A stretch of 15,848 nucleotides of DNA, from assembly GCA_023415715.1 (NCBI GenBank), contig JAEZJP010000109.1, positions 1 to 15,848 on the forward strand, written 5' to 3'. The position numbers were made by a program, and so were the translations under genes. Positions 5,896 to 13,756 of the stretch are shown here, one piece after another. The notes beneath the pieces are model-generated. The model had not been told where the DNA came from, did not search any database, and was given only the letters and a program-made list of their open reading frames with translations. Source of the stretch: Bacillota bacterium. Its GTDB lineage: Bacteria > Bacillota > Clostridia > Christensenellales > Aristaeellaceae. The first letter of the stretch is position 1. Each line of letters opens with the position of its first letter.

Positions 5896-6477
5896 GTGAA
5901 TTATATCGTACAGCCGGGGGATACATTATTTTTGATCGCGAGGCGGTTTGGAACAACAGTTTCTGCATTGCTTGCCCTGAACCCGCAAATTACGAATCCG
6001 GACCTGATTATGCCCGGAATGGTTCTTACCATTTCCGAGATGGAACCGACTCCTCCCACCCGGGTATGCCCTCTTCTTCGCCGCGGCGACCGGGGCCGTG
6101 ATGTGGCGAGGCTGCAAATTCTGTTGCGTGCAGCAGGCTTTTCTCCAGGACCTGCGGACGGTATATTCGGTGCTGATACACAGCGGATGCTCATCGCATT
6201 TCAACGGAGTGTCCGGGAAATTGAACTTGCGTCCGGCGTGGCCGATTTTGAGACCTGGACGGCACTTGGGGCTGAATGTGAACCTGGCCCTGTGCTGCCG
6301 CCCGGTATTGTAAAGTATACCGTTCGGCCAGGTGAATCTTTATATATTATTTCCGCCAGGTTCAATGTGACGGTTCCGGAAATACTTAAGGCAAATCCTG
6401 ATATACAAAATCCTGCCCTCATATTGGCCGGGCAGGAAATCAATGTTCCGGTAAGGCAGGATGGGGAAAGTGGGTAA
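5896..6477 (+). CDS. LysM / peptidoglycan-binding / LysM protein
   Basis: 193 residues with three wall-binding modules and no visible catalytic domain. LysM 1 spans about 2-46 (YIVQPGDTLFLIARRFGT...NP...GMVLTI, shown in parts). A PG_binding_1 domain spans about 59-123 (LRRGDRGRDVARLQILLRAAG, then DGIFGADTQRMLIAFQR). LysM 2 spans about 140-185 (YTVRPGESLYIISARFNV). Proline-rich linkers join them. I chose GTG at 5896 because AGGGGG lies 8 nt upstream and the product starts MNYIVQPGDT, as is usual for such proteins. A GTG at 5887 overlaps that binding site. No signal peptide or membrane segment is present, which for a wall-binding protein suggests a spore-coat/cortex location or non-classical release. 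This is known for similar LysM proteins of spore formers and is inference here. Confidence 0.9.
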   Translation: MNYIVQPGDTLFLIARRFGTTVSALLALNPQITNPDLIMPGMVLTISEMEPTPPTRVCPLLRRGDRGRDVARLQILLRAAGFSPGPADGIFGADTQRMLIAFQRSVREIELASGVADFETWTALGAECEPGPVLPPGIVKYTVRPGESLYIISARFNVTVPEILKANPDIQNPALILAGQEINVPVRQDGESG

Positions 6478-6518
6478 AAAGCTTAATTGTATAAACTCAC
6501 GCAAACTAAACAGCCTGA

Positions 6519-6548
6519 AACGGGAGACCGCTTATGCGATCCCCCGTT
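6519..6548. terminator. Hairpin between convergent LysM and solute-binding-protein genes
   Basis: AACGGGAGACCGC (6519-6531) and GCGATCCCCCGTT (6536-6548) pair at 11 of 13 positions around a TTAT loop. Neither side has a strong U-tract: the minus-strand tail reads TCAGGCTGTTTAGTTTG. It is probably a weak bidirectional terminator. Confidence 0.45.
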
Positions 6549-6581
6549 ATTCAACCCTTTGACAGCGTGTGATACCGGTAC

Positions 6582-8090
6582 TTATTTCGCCTTGTATGCA
6601 TCGATCTGTTTTTGCAATTCTGCTAGAATCTTGTCCAGGCCGGCATCCTTCTGCATTTGAATGTAATCCGCAAGGTCCTTTTCAGGATTCTTGGACAAGC
6701 CGTACAGGAGAGGCTTTCCGAATTCCTCAAAGAGCGCGTCACGTTTTGCCAGCTCATTTTTAATTGCTTCATCGGTGGGGAAGAAGGAAACCGTGGGCGA
6801 TACGATAAACTTGGGGTTTAAAGCATACTCGGCGTTCTTCTGCCAGCTTTCCGCGCTCCTGGGCCCGGAGGACTTCATCAGGTAATCACGCCAAAGCCCC
6901 CACTGGCCGGACCAGTCGATATAGTTGCTGGTGTCAGCCGTCATGCCATCGGGATATTCGAAGGAATCGCCTTTTTTCACATAGGTTTTGCCTTCGATCC
7001 CGTACAGCACGGCCTCATATACCGCGGGGTCCGTGGACATAAGGTCAAGGAACATGAGGGCACGCTCGGGATTTTTCGCATTTTTGTTAATGCACATCAC
7101 GTTGTCGATGGGGGAACGCTGTGTCCACATGCCGTCCGGATACACTTCGGAGTACTTGTAACCGGGCTTTTTATAGTTGTTGTCGAAGTACACGTACTCC
7201 ATCGTCTCGATGCCGAATATCTTTATGGATTTGGACTCGTTGAAGTGGGCGTCGCGGTTGACAAGCAGATCCTTGGGCATCAGGCCTTCCTGCACCCACT
7301 TGGTGTTCCATGTGACGATTTCCTTGAACAGTTCCGTCTGCTCGAGCGGGATCAAAGCCAGGGAAGGGTCATCCAATTTGTAGGTGAAGTTATGGTAGTT
7401 GAAGGAGAAGTCGAAATTGTACTTGGGGTAGAGCAGCCAGCCTGTGGTGGTCATGTTCACATCGGCTGTTTCCCAATAGTGCTTGTCGGGAACCTTTGCC
7501 TGCACCTCGTGAAGAACGCGGTCCAGGTCCTCTACGGTTTTGATGGAGCCGTTTTCATACGTGATCCCGGCTGCCTCCATGCCGGAGTCTACTTCATTCC
7601 ATTTGATCAGCGGCTTGTTGACGAATACCGGCGTCCAGGGTACACACAAAAGTTTTCCGCCGCTCATGGCGCCCTGTATGAAGCCTGCTTCGTCGAGCTT
7701 TTTGTAATAAGCAGGCATATTCACCGGGGCCAGATCCTTGAGGTCAAGGTAGGCATCCTTGTTGACCATTTTGGGGTACATCAGCCAGGTGCCGTCAAAG
7801 TTCATGTCATAGTCGTCGCCGGAGGCGCACATCAATTGGATCTTGTCCTGGTAATCGTTCCAGGGGATGAAGGTGACCTCCAGCCTGGCGTTTATCTTTT
7901 CCTTTGTAAGTTCCGAGACATAGTTCCACACATCGTCGGTTGCCGCCCGCTTGTCGCCGGGGAAATACAGCCGCAGCGTCACCTCATCCAGCTGTGTGCT
8001 GCCGGCCAATGATGCCGCAGGGAGCAAAAGCCCGATAAGCAGCATCAGCGTTACGGCGAGGGTGAACCATTTCACAAGCGCCTTTTTCAT
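6582..8090 (-). CDS. Carbohydrate ABC transporter solute-binding protein (LplA/YtcQ type)
   Basis: 502 residues, the long form of the family 1 extracellular solute-binding proteins that work with LplB/LplC-type permeases. The N-terminus has a positively charged start and a long hydrophobic core (residues 3-29) ending SLAGS. A lipobox would read LAGC; here Ser31 (codon AGC) occupies the Cys position, so no lipid anchor is predicted, and signal peptidase I could cut after SLA. The mature part has the features expected of the family (FIPWNDYQDKIQLMCASGDDYDM early, MCINKNAKNPERALMFLDLM late). The start at 8090 is 8 nt after AAGGAG. An ATG at 8096 lies too close to it. It is last in the transporter operon, 45 nt after the permease gene. 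The ligand is probably a pectin-derived disaccharide, by analogy with B. subtilis YtcQ and the nearby GH105 gene. Confidence 0.9.
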   Translation of the reverse strand: MKKALVKWFTLAVTLMLLIGLLLPAASLAGSTQLDEVTLRLYFPGDKRAATDDVWNYVSELTKEKINARLEVTFIPWNDYQDKIQLMCASGDDYDMNFDGTWLMYPKMVNKDAYLDLKDLAPVNMPAYYKKLDEAGFIQGAMSGGKLLCVPWTPVFVNKPLIKWNEVDSGMEAAGITYENGSIKTVEDLDRVLHEVQAKVPDKHYWETADVNMTTTGWLLYPKYNFDFSFNYHNFTYKLDDPSLALIPLEQTELFKEIVTWNTKWVQEGLMPKDLLVNRDAHFNESKSIKIFGIETMEYVYFDNNYKKPGYKYSEVYPDGMWTQRSPIDNVMCINKNAKNPERALMFLDLMSTDPAVYEAVLYGIEGKTYVKKGDSFEYPDGMTADTSNYIDWSGQWGLWRDYLMKSSGPRSAESWQKNAEYALNPKFIVSPTVSFFPTDEAIKNELAKRDALFEEFGKPLLYGLSKNPEKDLADYIQMQKDAGLDKILAELQKQIDAYKAK

Positions 8091-8115
8091 GTTCATCTCT
8101 CCTTTTTATATTCCG

Positions 8116-8131
8116 ACCAGCCTTGGCTGGT
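8116..8131 (-). other. Stem-loop between permease and solute-binding-protein genes
   Basis: ACCAGCC/GGCTGGT (7 bp, 8116-8122 with 8125-8131) lies in the 45-nt gap between the two genes. It has no U-tract on the minus strand. Such hairpins can mark mRNA processing points that let the binding protein be made in excess over its permeases. That role is inferred here. Confidence 0.5.
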
Positions 8132-8135
8132 ACAG

Positions 8136-9014
8136 CTAGTTTTTGACGGCACCCAGCATGATGCCCTTGACGAAATACCGCTGCACGAACGGATAGGCAA
8201 ATATGATGGGGCCGATGGTGACGATGCATGTGGCAAGCTTTACGCCTTCGGCCGGGATCAATCGGTTGGGATCGATCATGCGCGCGCCCTCTTCGGAGGT
8301 TTTCAGAAAGTTGATATTGGAAACGATGGAGCGTAAAAGAATCTGCAGCGGCTGAAGCCTGGAATCGTCGATGAGCATGATGCCAAGCCACCAGTCGTTC
8401 CAGTAGCCAAGAGCGATGAACAGGCTGACAGTGGCAAGCACCGGTGTGGACAGAGGCAGTATGATCCGAAAGAAAGTCAATATGTCGCCGGCGCCGTCTA
8501 TCTTGGCCGACTCATGCATTTCATCTGGGATGGTTTCAAAGTAATTGCGGATGAGCATCACATTGAAGCCGTTGACGAGCATGGGTATGATCAGCGCAAG
8601 AAGGCTGTTTTTCAGGCGGAGGAAGTTCACCGTAATGATATACCAGGACACCATGCCGCCGTTAAACAAAAGGGTAAGGATAACATACAGCGACATCGCC
8701 TTGCGCAGGCGGAAGCGTTTTAGCGATATGGGGTAGGCCAGCATGGCGCTGAATAACAGCCCGAACGCTGTGCCGGCAAGCGTGACCACAATGGAAACGG
8801 CGTACGCATTCAGCACGAATTTCGGCTCCAGGAACAATAGCTGGTAGGCCTTGAGGCTGAAGGTAATGGGGATCAGCTTGTATCCCTCGCTGCGTATCTC
8901 CTGTTCGTCCGTAAAAGATCCGCCCAGCACCAGCAGAAAGGGGATCAGGCACATCAGGGCAAACAGCCCCGCAACGATGTATATAAGCAGCCGTGATTTT
9001 GTCATTCTCTTCAT
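8136..9014 (-). CDS. Carbohydrate ABC transporter permease (LplC/YtcP type)
   Basis: 292 residues, a CUT1 inner-membrane permease with six expected membrane segments. The first follows a basic N-terminus (MKRMTKSRLL). The EAA loop that contacts the ATPase is clear: EMHESAKIDGAGDILTFFRIILPL (165-188, key residues E, A, D, G). The typical C-terminal ending (QRYFVKGIMLGAVKN) is present. I chose 9014 because GAGG lies 6 nt upstream, directly after the stop codon of the preceding permease gene, leaving an 8-nt gap. Longer in-frame starts overlap that gene. No ATPase gene is nearby, so it presumably shares a multi-use ATPase of the MsmX type encoded elsewhere. Confidence 0.93.
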   Translation of the reverse strand: MKRMTKSRLLIYIVAGLFALMCLIPFLLVLGGSFTDEQEIRSEGYKLIPITFSLKAYQLLFLEPKFVLNAYAVSIVVTLAGTAFGLLFSAMLAYPISLKRFRLRKAMSLYVILTLLFNGGMVSWYIITVNFLRLKNSLLALIIPMLVNGFNVMLIRNYFETIPDEMHESAKIDGAGDILTFFRIILPLSTPVLATVSLFIALGYWNDWWLGIMLIDDSRLQPLQILLRSIVSNINFLKTSEEGARMIDPNRLIPAEGVKLATCIVTIGPIIFAYPFVQRYFVKGIMLGAVKN

Positions 9015-9022
9015 AGGCCGCC

Positions 9023-9994
9023 TCAAAACAGGGAGGATGCGCCCTGCATTTTTCTTGCAAGGCCGTTGCACACAAGCAGCAGCGTGAAGGAAATGACGGA
9101 CTGGAACAGGCCGGCTGCCGAAGACATGCCGATATCGCCAAGCTTGCGAAGGTTGCGGTAAATAAACGTATCCAGTACGTCGGTGGTGGGATACAGCAGC
9201 GAGTTGTCGCCGATGATGCCGTAAAACATGCCGAAATCGGCGTTCATGATCCTACCGACCTGCAAAAGCACCAGGATGGTCATTGTAGGCAAAAGCAATG
9301 GCAGGGTAATGTGCGTGGCCTGCTGCATGCGGTTTGCGCCGTCGATCTGCGCTGCCTCAAAGACGGTGGGATCGATGCCTGTGATCGTGGCCAGATAAAT
9401 GACCGCGTTATAGCCCACGAACTTCCACAGCGTTACGCTAAGCAATATGGCCGGCCAGTACTCGGGTGTGGTGTACCAGTCTATCCTTTTGCCGCCAAGG
9501 CTCACGATCAGACCGTTCAAGGCGCCGCCCTGTTCGCTGAAAATGCCGTACACAAACACGCTGACCACGATCCAGGACATGAAGTAGGGCAGAAAGGAGA
9601 AGGACTGCACAAGCTTCCTGTACCGAACGCTGACAATTTCGTTCAGGAGCAGCGCAAACGTGACTGCGGCGAGAACACCAGAAAGAATGAAGATGCAGTT
9701 GAGAAACAGCGTGTTGACTGTTGCGCGCAGCGTGCCGGAGGATGTGAACAGGTAAATGAAATTGTAGTAGATCGGCTTTTGCCACTCGCTGCCGAAGATG
9801 CCAGGACCGAACTTGAAATCCTTGAACGCGATCAGGATACCGGCAAGCGGCAGATAGGAAAAAAGAAATAGAAGCATAGCGCCCGGCAGTGCAAGGAGGA
9901 GAAGAGACCTGTCCCTGAACACGCTTTTAAGCATAGTGCGTACATTCACGCCGGTGTCCTTACGGCCGCGTGATTTCGTTTTGATAACCGTCAT
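9023..9994 (-). CDS. Carbohydrate ABC transporter permease (LplB/YteP type)
   Basis: 323 residues, the first CUT1 permease of the pair. After a polar N-terminus of about 28 residues come six predicted membrane segments, starting LLLLALPGAMLLFLFSYLPLA (partly shown). The family-typical FKDFKFGPGIFGSEW follows at 57-71. The EAA loop lies at 212-234 (FEAAQIDGANRMQQATHITLPL, residues E213, A214, D218, G219). The start follows AAGGGG by about 10 nt. It is the first gene of the transporter unit, preceded by a good promoter (10067-10094), and is followed after 8 nt by the partner permease. Confidence 0.94.
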   Translation of the reverse strand: MTVIKTKSRGRKDTGVNVRTMLKSVFRDRSLLLLALPGAMLLFLFSYLPLAGILIAFKDFKFGPGIFGSEWQKPIYYNFIYLFTSSGTLRATVNTLFLNCIFILSGVLAAVTFALLLNEIVSVRYRKLVQSFSFLPYFMSWIVVSVFVYGIFSEQGGALNGLIVSLGGKRIDWYTTPEYWPAILLSVTLWKFVGYNAVIYLATITGIDPTVFEAAQIDGANRMQQATHITLPLLLPTMTILVLLQVGRIMNADFGMFYGIIGDNSLLYPTTDVLDTFIYRNLRKLGDIGMSSAAGLFQSVISFTLLLVCNGLARKMQGASSLF

Positions 9995-10066
9995 ATGCTA
10001 TAGCCCCTTTGAGTGATGACCATACGCTTTTATGAGTATCCGCTTGCGCATCACTTTGCTGATCTC

Positions 10067-10094
10067 ATTATAGGGACTGTCTTTTTGCAGTTAA
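10067..10094 (-). promoter_or_regulatory. Sigma-A promoter for the sugar transporter operon
   Basis: On the minus strand: -35 TTAACT (10089-10094, 4 of 6), a 16-nt spacer and a perfect -10 TATAAT (10067-10072). The start site would be near 10060, leaving about 65 nt of leader. The poor -35 fits a promoter that needs an activator, here most likely the AraC protein encoded just upstream. Confidence 0.7.
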
Positions 10095-10104
10095 ATAATA
10101 AAAA

Positions 10105-10121
10105 TTCGTTTTTTGTTTCGT
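10105..10121 (-). promoter_or_regulatory. Possible AraC-type binding repeats upstream of the transporter promoter
   Basis: On the minus strand ACGAA occurs twice, 12 bp apart (ends at 10117-10121 and 10105-10109), starting about 11 bp upstream of the -35. Direct repeats close to one helical turn apart and abutting the -35 are typical AraC-family activator sites. The motif is short and the region is A-rich, so this is tentative. Confidence 0.35.
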
Positions 10122-10147
10122 AGATTATTGATGTTTATGTATTTGGC

Positions 10148-12445
10148 TTACGAGCGGGCCGCTTTCGCATGGCATTCCCTGTATTCGGAGGGCGTCAAGC
10201 CGGCCTCCTTGCGGAATGCGGCGCAAAAATAGCTGGCGTTTGCAAAGCCGACCTGAGAGGGGATATCGTTAACCTTGATATCGGTATGCGTAAGCAGCTG
10301 CTTGGCCCTTTCGATACGGATCATACGGATGTAGCTGTTGATGTTGACGGAGGTTGTATCCTTATAGATTCTGGAGAAATAGTAAGGGGCGTACCCTATG
10401 GCACCAGCGATGCTTTCCACCGACAGGCCGGGATCGCTTAAGTTGTCGGCGATATGCCGGCGGGCTTTTTCAATCAGCTCGCCGTATTTTTGTTTTTTGG
10501 TACGGCCAATGCCGCCAATGAACTGCTCAAACTCCGAAAATAACGAACATAGCCATTCCGTGGCCTGGTCAACTGTTTCCATGTCTTTGAATATGTTGGT
10601 CAGGTCCTCCAGGCAGGCTGTGAACATTCCGCCTTCCGGCCCCGCAATCCTGATGAATGCGTGAAGGCAGGCCATAGCCGTTTGAAAGAACACGTGTACG
10701 CTTTGAGCGTAATCATGGCTTTTCAGAAGTTCACAAAGCCGCTGTATGCAAAGAACAAAATCTTTCCTATTGTTATGGTGTATCGCTTGGATCATTTCCT
10801 CCGTTATTTCAGCGGAATCGATAAGGTCCGTCGAAAGGTTCTTTGCAACAAGGCTGTCATCAATGACCAGGTTCAGGCCGAGCAAAAAGCGGTGCTTGAT
10901 CATGTCCAGGGCATGCTGGTAGGCCAAAGCGCATTGATCGGGCGAGCTTGCGATTAACCCAAGGCCTACGGTCAGCGTCATGGCAGCGTCATGATGAAAG
11001 GCGCTGCGCATATCATTCAGCGCCTTTAAGAGCAGGGTATGTCCGGCATGCTCTTCCGGTTTGATTTTCACAAGAAGCGCCGTTGTGCCGTCATACATGT
11101 CCACGGCATGGCATTCAAAAATGCCGGACAGGCACTGAGTAACAAGGCTTTGGAGAAGAGCCTCGCAGGCGCCCTGTGCGGCTTCGTGCAGGTTTTGGTA
11201 ATGGTCGATGCTGACCGCGGCGATATATGCCGGGAAAAGCTCCTGAGCAAAACGCAGGTGTGAAGTCTCCCGCATGTGGGCAGTTTTACCTAAGGTTCGC
11301 AAAAGGCGCCTCAGATACTCCTCCCTGAGCATGGCTGCCTGACCCTGGCTTTTAAGCTCCAGATCCTGAATGAAGGCTTCGCTCTTGGTCAGGACATAGG
11401 TAATCAATTTGATTTCGTTGCCTTCCGCCTTGCGCCCGAAACGTGTGCGCAGGGCTGTGTCCACAACGGAACGCAGCGGATTGTAAATGTTCCGGGATAC
11501 CACATAGGACATCAGGCAGGAAAACAAAAGAGCGGCAAGGCCGATGATGAAAAAAAGGCTCTGTGTTTTTCCCATGCCCGTCATCAATGCGTCCTGGGGC
11601 TTTATGCTGATCAAAAACAGGCCGGTCAGGCTGCTTTTTATATAGGATATGATGTAGCTGCCATGGTCCATATTCTGCGTGAAGGTTCCTTTTGCTGCGC
11701 CTTCCCCAAGTATGTTTTTGAAATATGCCGTATCGGAAATATTGACGTAAGGCGCACGATCCTGCGACCCAAAGGCCACCTCGCCGTTTTCATCTGCGAT
11801 GAGATTGACTTCCCCGCGCCTTGAAAGCAAATCTCCGTTGATCTTCCGGCAGTCAAGGTTCATGATGATGGCCCTTGCGGGGAACGGCCCGCCGCTTGCG
11901 TCGCCGTAAAGTATGAGCGAAGCCGTGCGCATGGGCGAAGTGGAATCGTAGAGAGCCTGGGGCGTGATGACGCTGAATACCATGTCAAGCCCAGGCTTGG
12001 TGCTGATGCGTTTTAACGGCTGCCTTGTAAACTGGTCGATGCCTATCTTGGATTCACCCGCAAGCAGGTAATCGTTGATGTTTTGATTGTACAGCATGAT
12101 GGAATACAGGCTGCTGCTTAATAGGCGGACGGATTTGAGCAGGAGGCAAGACCTGCTTGCCACATTGGCATTGTACACGCTGGCGTTCAGATATTCGTAG
12201 GTATTGAAATCCTGCATGAGCAGCACGCCAAGCTGCTTGAACTGCTTGACCTGGCTGTCAAATTCACTGCTTAACTGCTCCAGGCCCTTCATATTTTCTT
12301 CCAAAAGCAGCGTCTGCATTCCGCTCATGGAAATATTGGCGTAGAGCGTGGCAAGTGCCAGCACGATGACAAGGCAAAACAAGGTGATCTTCAAGACCGT
12401 GCGGATGAAAAGGGCCCTTTTGTGAATCCCGTTTCCCAATATCAT
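10148..12445 (-). CDS. Membrane-anchored AraC-family transcriptional regulator (YtdP/YesS type)
   Basis: 765 residues. Membrane segment 1 (about 11-36) and segment 2 (about 295-317, SLFFIIGLAALLFSCLMSYVV) enclose an extracytoplasmic sensor domain of some 260 residues. A cytoplasmic linker follows with a HAMP-like start (SRNIYNPLRSVV), then a middle region that in relatives is a degenerate GGDEF-like domain. The C-terminal AraC domain (about 655-757) has two helix-turn-helix units: LSVESIAGAIGYAPYYFSRI and VNDIPSQVGFANASYFCAAF, ending FRKEAGLTPSEYR. In B. subtilis, YesS and YtdP of this type govern pectin-related genes, and this gene sits directly upstream of a matching importer, so activation by an extracellular oligosaccharide is likely. 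I chose 12445 because a G-rich binding site lies 7 nt upstream; an in-frame ATG at 12580 lacks one. Confidence 0.92.
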   Translation of the reverse strand: MILGNGIHKRALFIRTVLKITLFCLVIVLALATLYANISMSGMQTLLLEENMKGLEQLSSEFDSQVKQFKQLGVLLMQDFNTYEYLNASVYNANVASRSCLLLKSVRLLSSSLYSIMLYNQNINDYLLAGESKIGIDQFTRQPLKRISTKPGLDMVFSVITPQALYDSTSPMRTASLILYGDASGGPFPARAIIMNLDCRKINGDLLSRRGEVNLIADENGEVAFGSQDRAPYVNISDTAYFKNILGEGAAKGTFTQNMDHGSYIISYIKSSLTGLFLISIKPQDALMTGMGKTQSLFFIIGLAALLFSCLMSYVVSRNIYNPLRSVVDTALRTRFGRKAEGNEIKLITYVLTKSEAFIQDLELKSQGQAAMLREEYLRRLLRTLGKTAHMRETSHLRFAQELFPAYIAAVSIDHYQNLHEAAQGACEALLQSLVTQCLSGIFECHAVDMYDGTTALLVKIKPEEHAGHTLLLKALNDMRSAFHHDAAMTLTVGLGLIASSPDQCALAYQHALDMIKHRFLLGLNLVIDDSLVAKNLSTDLIDSAEITEEMIQAIHHNNRKDFVLCIQRLCELLKSHDYAQSVHVFFQTAMACLHAFIRIAGPEGGMFTACLEDLTNIFKDMETVDQATEWLCSLFSEFEQFIGGIGRTKKQKYGELIEKARRHIADNLSDPGLSVESIAGAIGYAPYYFSRIYKDTTSVNINSYIRMIRIERAKQLLTHTDIKVNDIPSQVGFANASYFCAAFRKEAGLTPSEYRECHAKAARS

Positions 12446-12609
12446 GGTCCCGCCCCCCTTCATACCCGCATTCCGTAAAGGCAAAAGTTTGTACGTCCTA
12501 TTCATGCGCGGACTAAGGCGACGCCGTTTTTTGCGTCCTATTCTCTTTTGCACATACGGCAACAGCCAAGGCGGATTCATGCCGTCTTGACTGAACGCTC
12601 TTTTATAGA

Positions 12610-12615
12610 ATTATA
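12610..12615 (-). promoter_or_regulatory. Probable -10 element for the AraC regulator gene
   Basis: A perfect TATAAT on the minus strand, with no convincing -35 at 16-18 nt. Transcription would start near 12603, giving a leader of about 160 nt before the start at 12445. The leader contains a 10-nt direct repeat, CGTCCTATTC on the plus strand (12494-12503 and 12534-12543), 40 nt apart. Confidence 0.45.
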
Positions 12616-12672
12616 CCTTAAAGGAAGGGGGCAATCTTGTACTTATATGATCTATTTGTTGTTGTATATTGA

Positions 12673-12700
12673 CTGATCACCAAATCCTATTTGTGATCAG
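12673..12700 (-). terminator. Hairpin overlapping the ACR3 stop codon, weak terminator candidate
   Basis: CTGATCAC (12673-12680) and GTGATCAG (12693-12700) form a perfect 8-bp stem, with CAAAT/ATTTG-like pairing extending inward. The ACR3 stop codon is in the loop region. The downstream minus-strand sequence is not U-rich, so termination would be inefficient and read-through into the AraC gene is possible. Confidence 0.4.
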
Positions 12701-13751
12701 ACGCAGGCTGAGGAAACCAATGCTTTGTATTGTTGGCGATCCTGACAAGAATCAACATGACCGGCACTTCCGTAAGTACTCCGACAATCGTTGCCAGCGC
12801 GGCGGGGGAAGCGGAGCCAAACAGAGAAATGGCAACAGCTACCGCAAGTTCAAAGAAATTGGATGCGCCGATCATCCCCGCCGGAGCCGCTACATCATAC
12901 GGCAGCTTCAGCCATTTGGACGCGAGATACGCGATAAAGAAAATCAAAAATGTCTGCAGGACAAGCGGCACCGCGATCAAAAGAATATGCAGGGGATTTG
13001 CCAGAATAACGTCGCCCTGGAACGAAAAGATAATGATCAAGGTAAGCAGAAGCCCGGCAACGGTCACATGGTTGAATTTGGGTATGAACCGCTTTTCAAA
13101 GTATTCCAGCCCCTTGTTTTTGATCATCAGCGTCCTTGTCAGTATGCCTCCAGCCAAGGGAATGACCACGAACAACAGCACCGACAAAAGCAGCGTATCC
13201 CATGGTACAATAAGCCCGCTGACGCCCAGCAAAAAGGCAACGATTGGCGTAAACGCGATCAATATGATCAAATCGTTGGTCGCGACCTGCACCACCGTAT
13301 AGGCAGGGTTGCCTTTGGTCAAATGGCTCCACACAAATACCATGGCTGTACAGGGAGCCGCCCCAAGAAGCACCGCCCCCGCGAGGTATTCCTTGGCCAG
13401 ACCGGCAGGGATGAACGCTTTGAACAGTACGTAGAAGAAAAACGCTGCGATACCGTACATGGTAAACGGCTTGATCAGCCAATTGGTCACCCAGGTCACA
13501 TAAAGCCCCTTAGGATTCTTGCCAACATTCTTGATGCTGGTGAAATCAACTTTCATCATCATGGGATAGATCATCAGCCAAATCAATATTGCTATAGGGA
13601 TGGAAACCTGCGCATACTGAAACTGATTCAAGAAGGCGGGGACCCCCGGCAGAAATTTCCCGATCAATACGCCCGCGGCCATACACAAAAGCACCCATAT
13701 GGAAAGATACTTTTCAAAAAACCCGATACCTTGCATTTTTTCCTTGTCCAT
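12687..13751 (-). CDS. acr3: ACR3-family arsenite efflux permease
   Basis: 354 residues with about ten membrane segments, the usual size and form of the ACR3 family, which exports arsenite (sometimes antimonite) using the proton gradient. The diagnostic GAAPCTAMVFVWS (130-142) contains Cys134, matching the essential Cys of characterised Acr3 proteins. The second key motif, GVLTEVPVM (324-332), carries Glu328. MIGASNFFELAVA (293-305) is also typical. I chose ATG 13751, 8 nt after AAGGAG. A GTG at 13760 overlaps the arsR stop but is too close to that site. It lies 5 nt after arsR and is surely cotranscribed with it. Confidence 0.96.
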   Translation of the reverse strand: MDKEKMQGIGFFEKYLSIWVLLCMAAGVLIGKFLPGVPAFLNQFQYAQVSIPIAILIWLMIYPMMMKVDFTSIKNVGKNPKGLYVTWVTNWLIKPFTMYGIAAFFFYVLFKAFIPAGLAKEYLAGAVLLGAAPCTAMVFVWSHLTKGNPAYTVVQVATNDLIILIAFTPIVAFLLGVSGLIVPWDTLLLSVLLFVVIPLAGGILTRTLMIKNKGLEYFEKRFIPKFNHVTVAGLLLTLIIIFSFQGDVILANPLHILLIAVPLVLQTFLIFFIAYLASKWLKLPYDVAAPAGMIGASNFFELAVAVAISLFGSASPAALATIVGVLTEVPVMLILVRIANNTKHWFPQPASDHK

Positions 13752-13756
13752 TACAG

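Noticed and set aside
7245..8012. Plus-strand open frame (255 codons) opposite the solute-binding protein
   Set aside because: The opposite frame encodes a complete, recognisable family member; this one shows no domain and no start signals.
6582..9994. An ABC ATPase as part of the transporter operon
   Set aside because: No frame in the window shows Walker A/B or an ABC signature; CUT1 systems of this type commonly share an ATPase encoded elsewhere.
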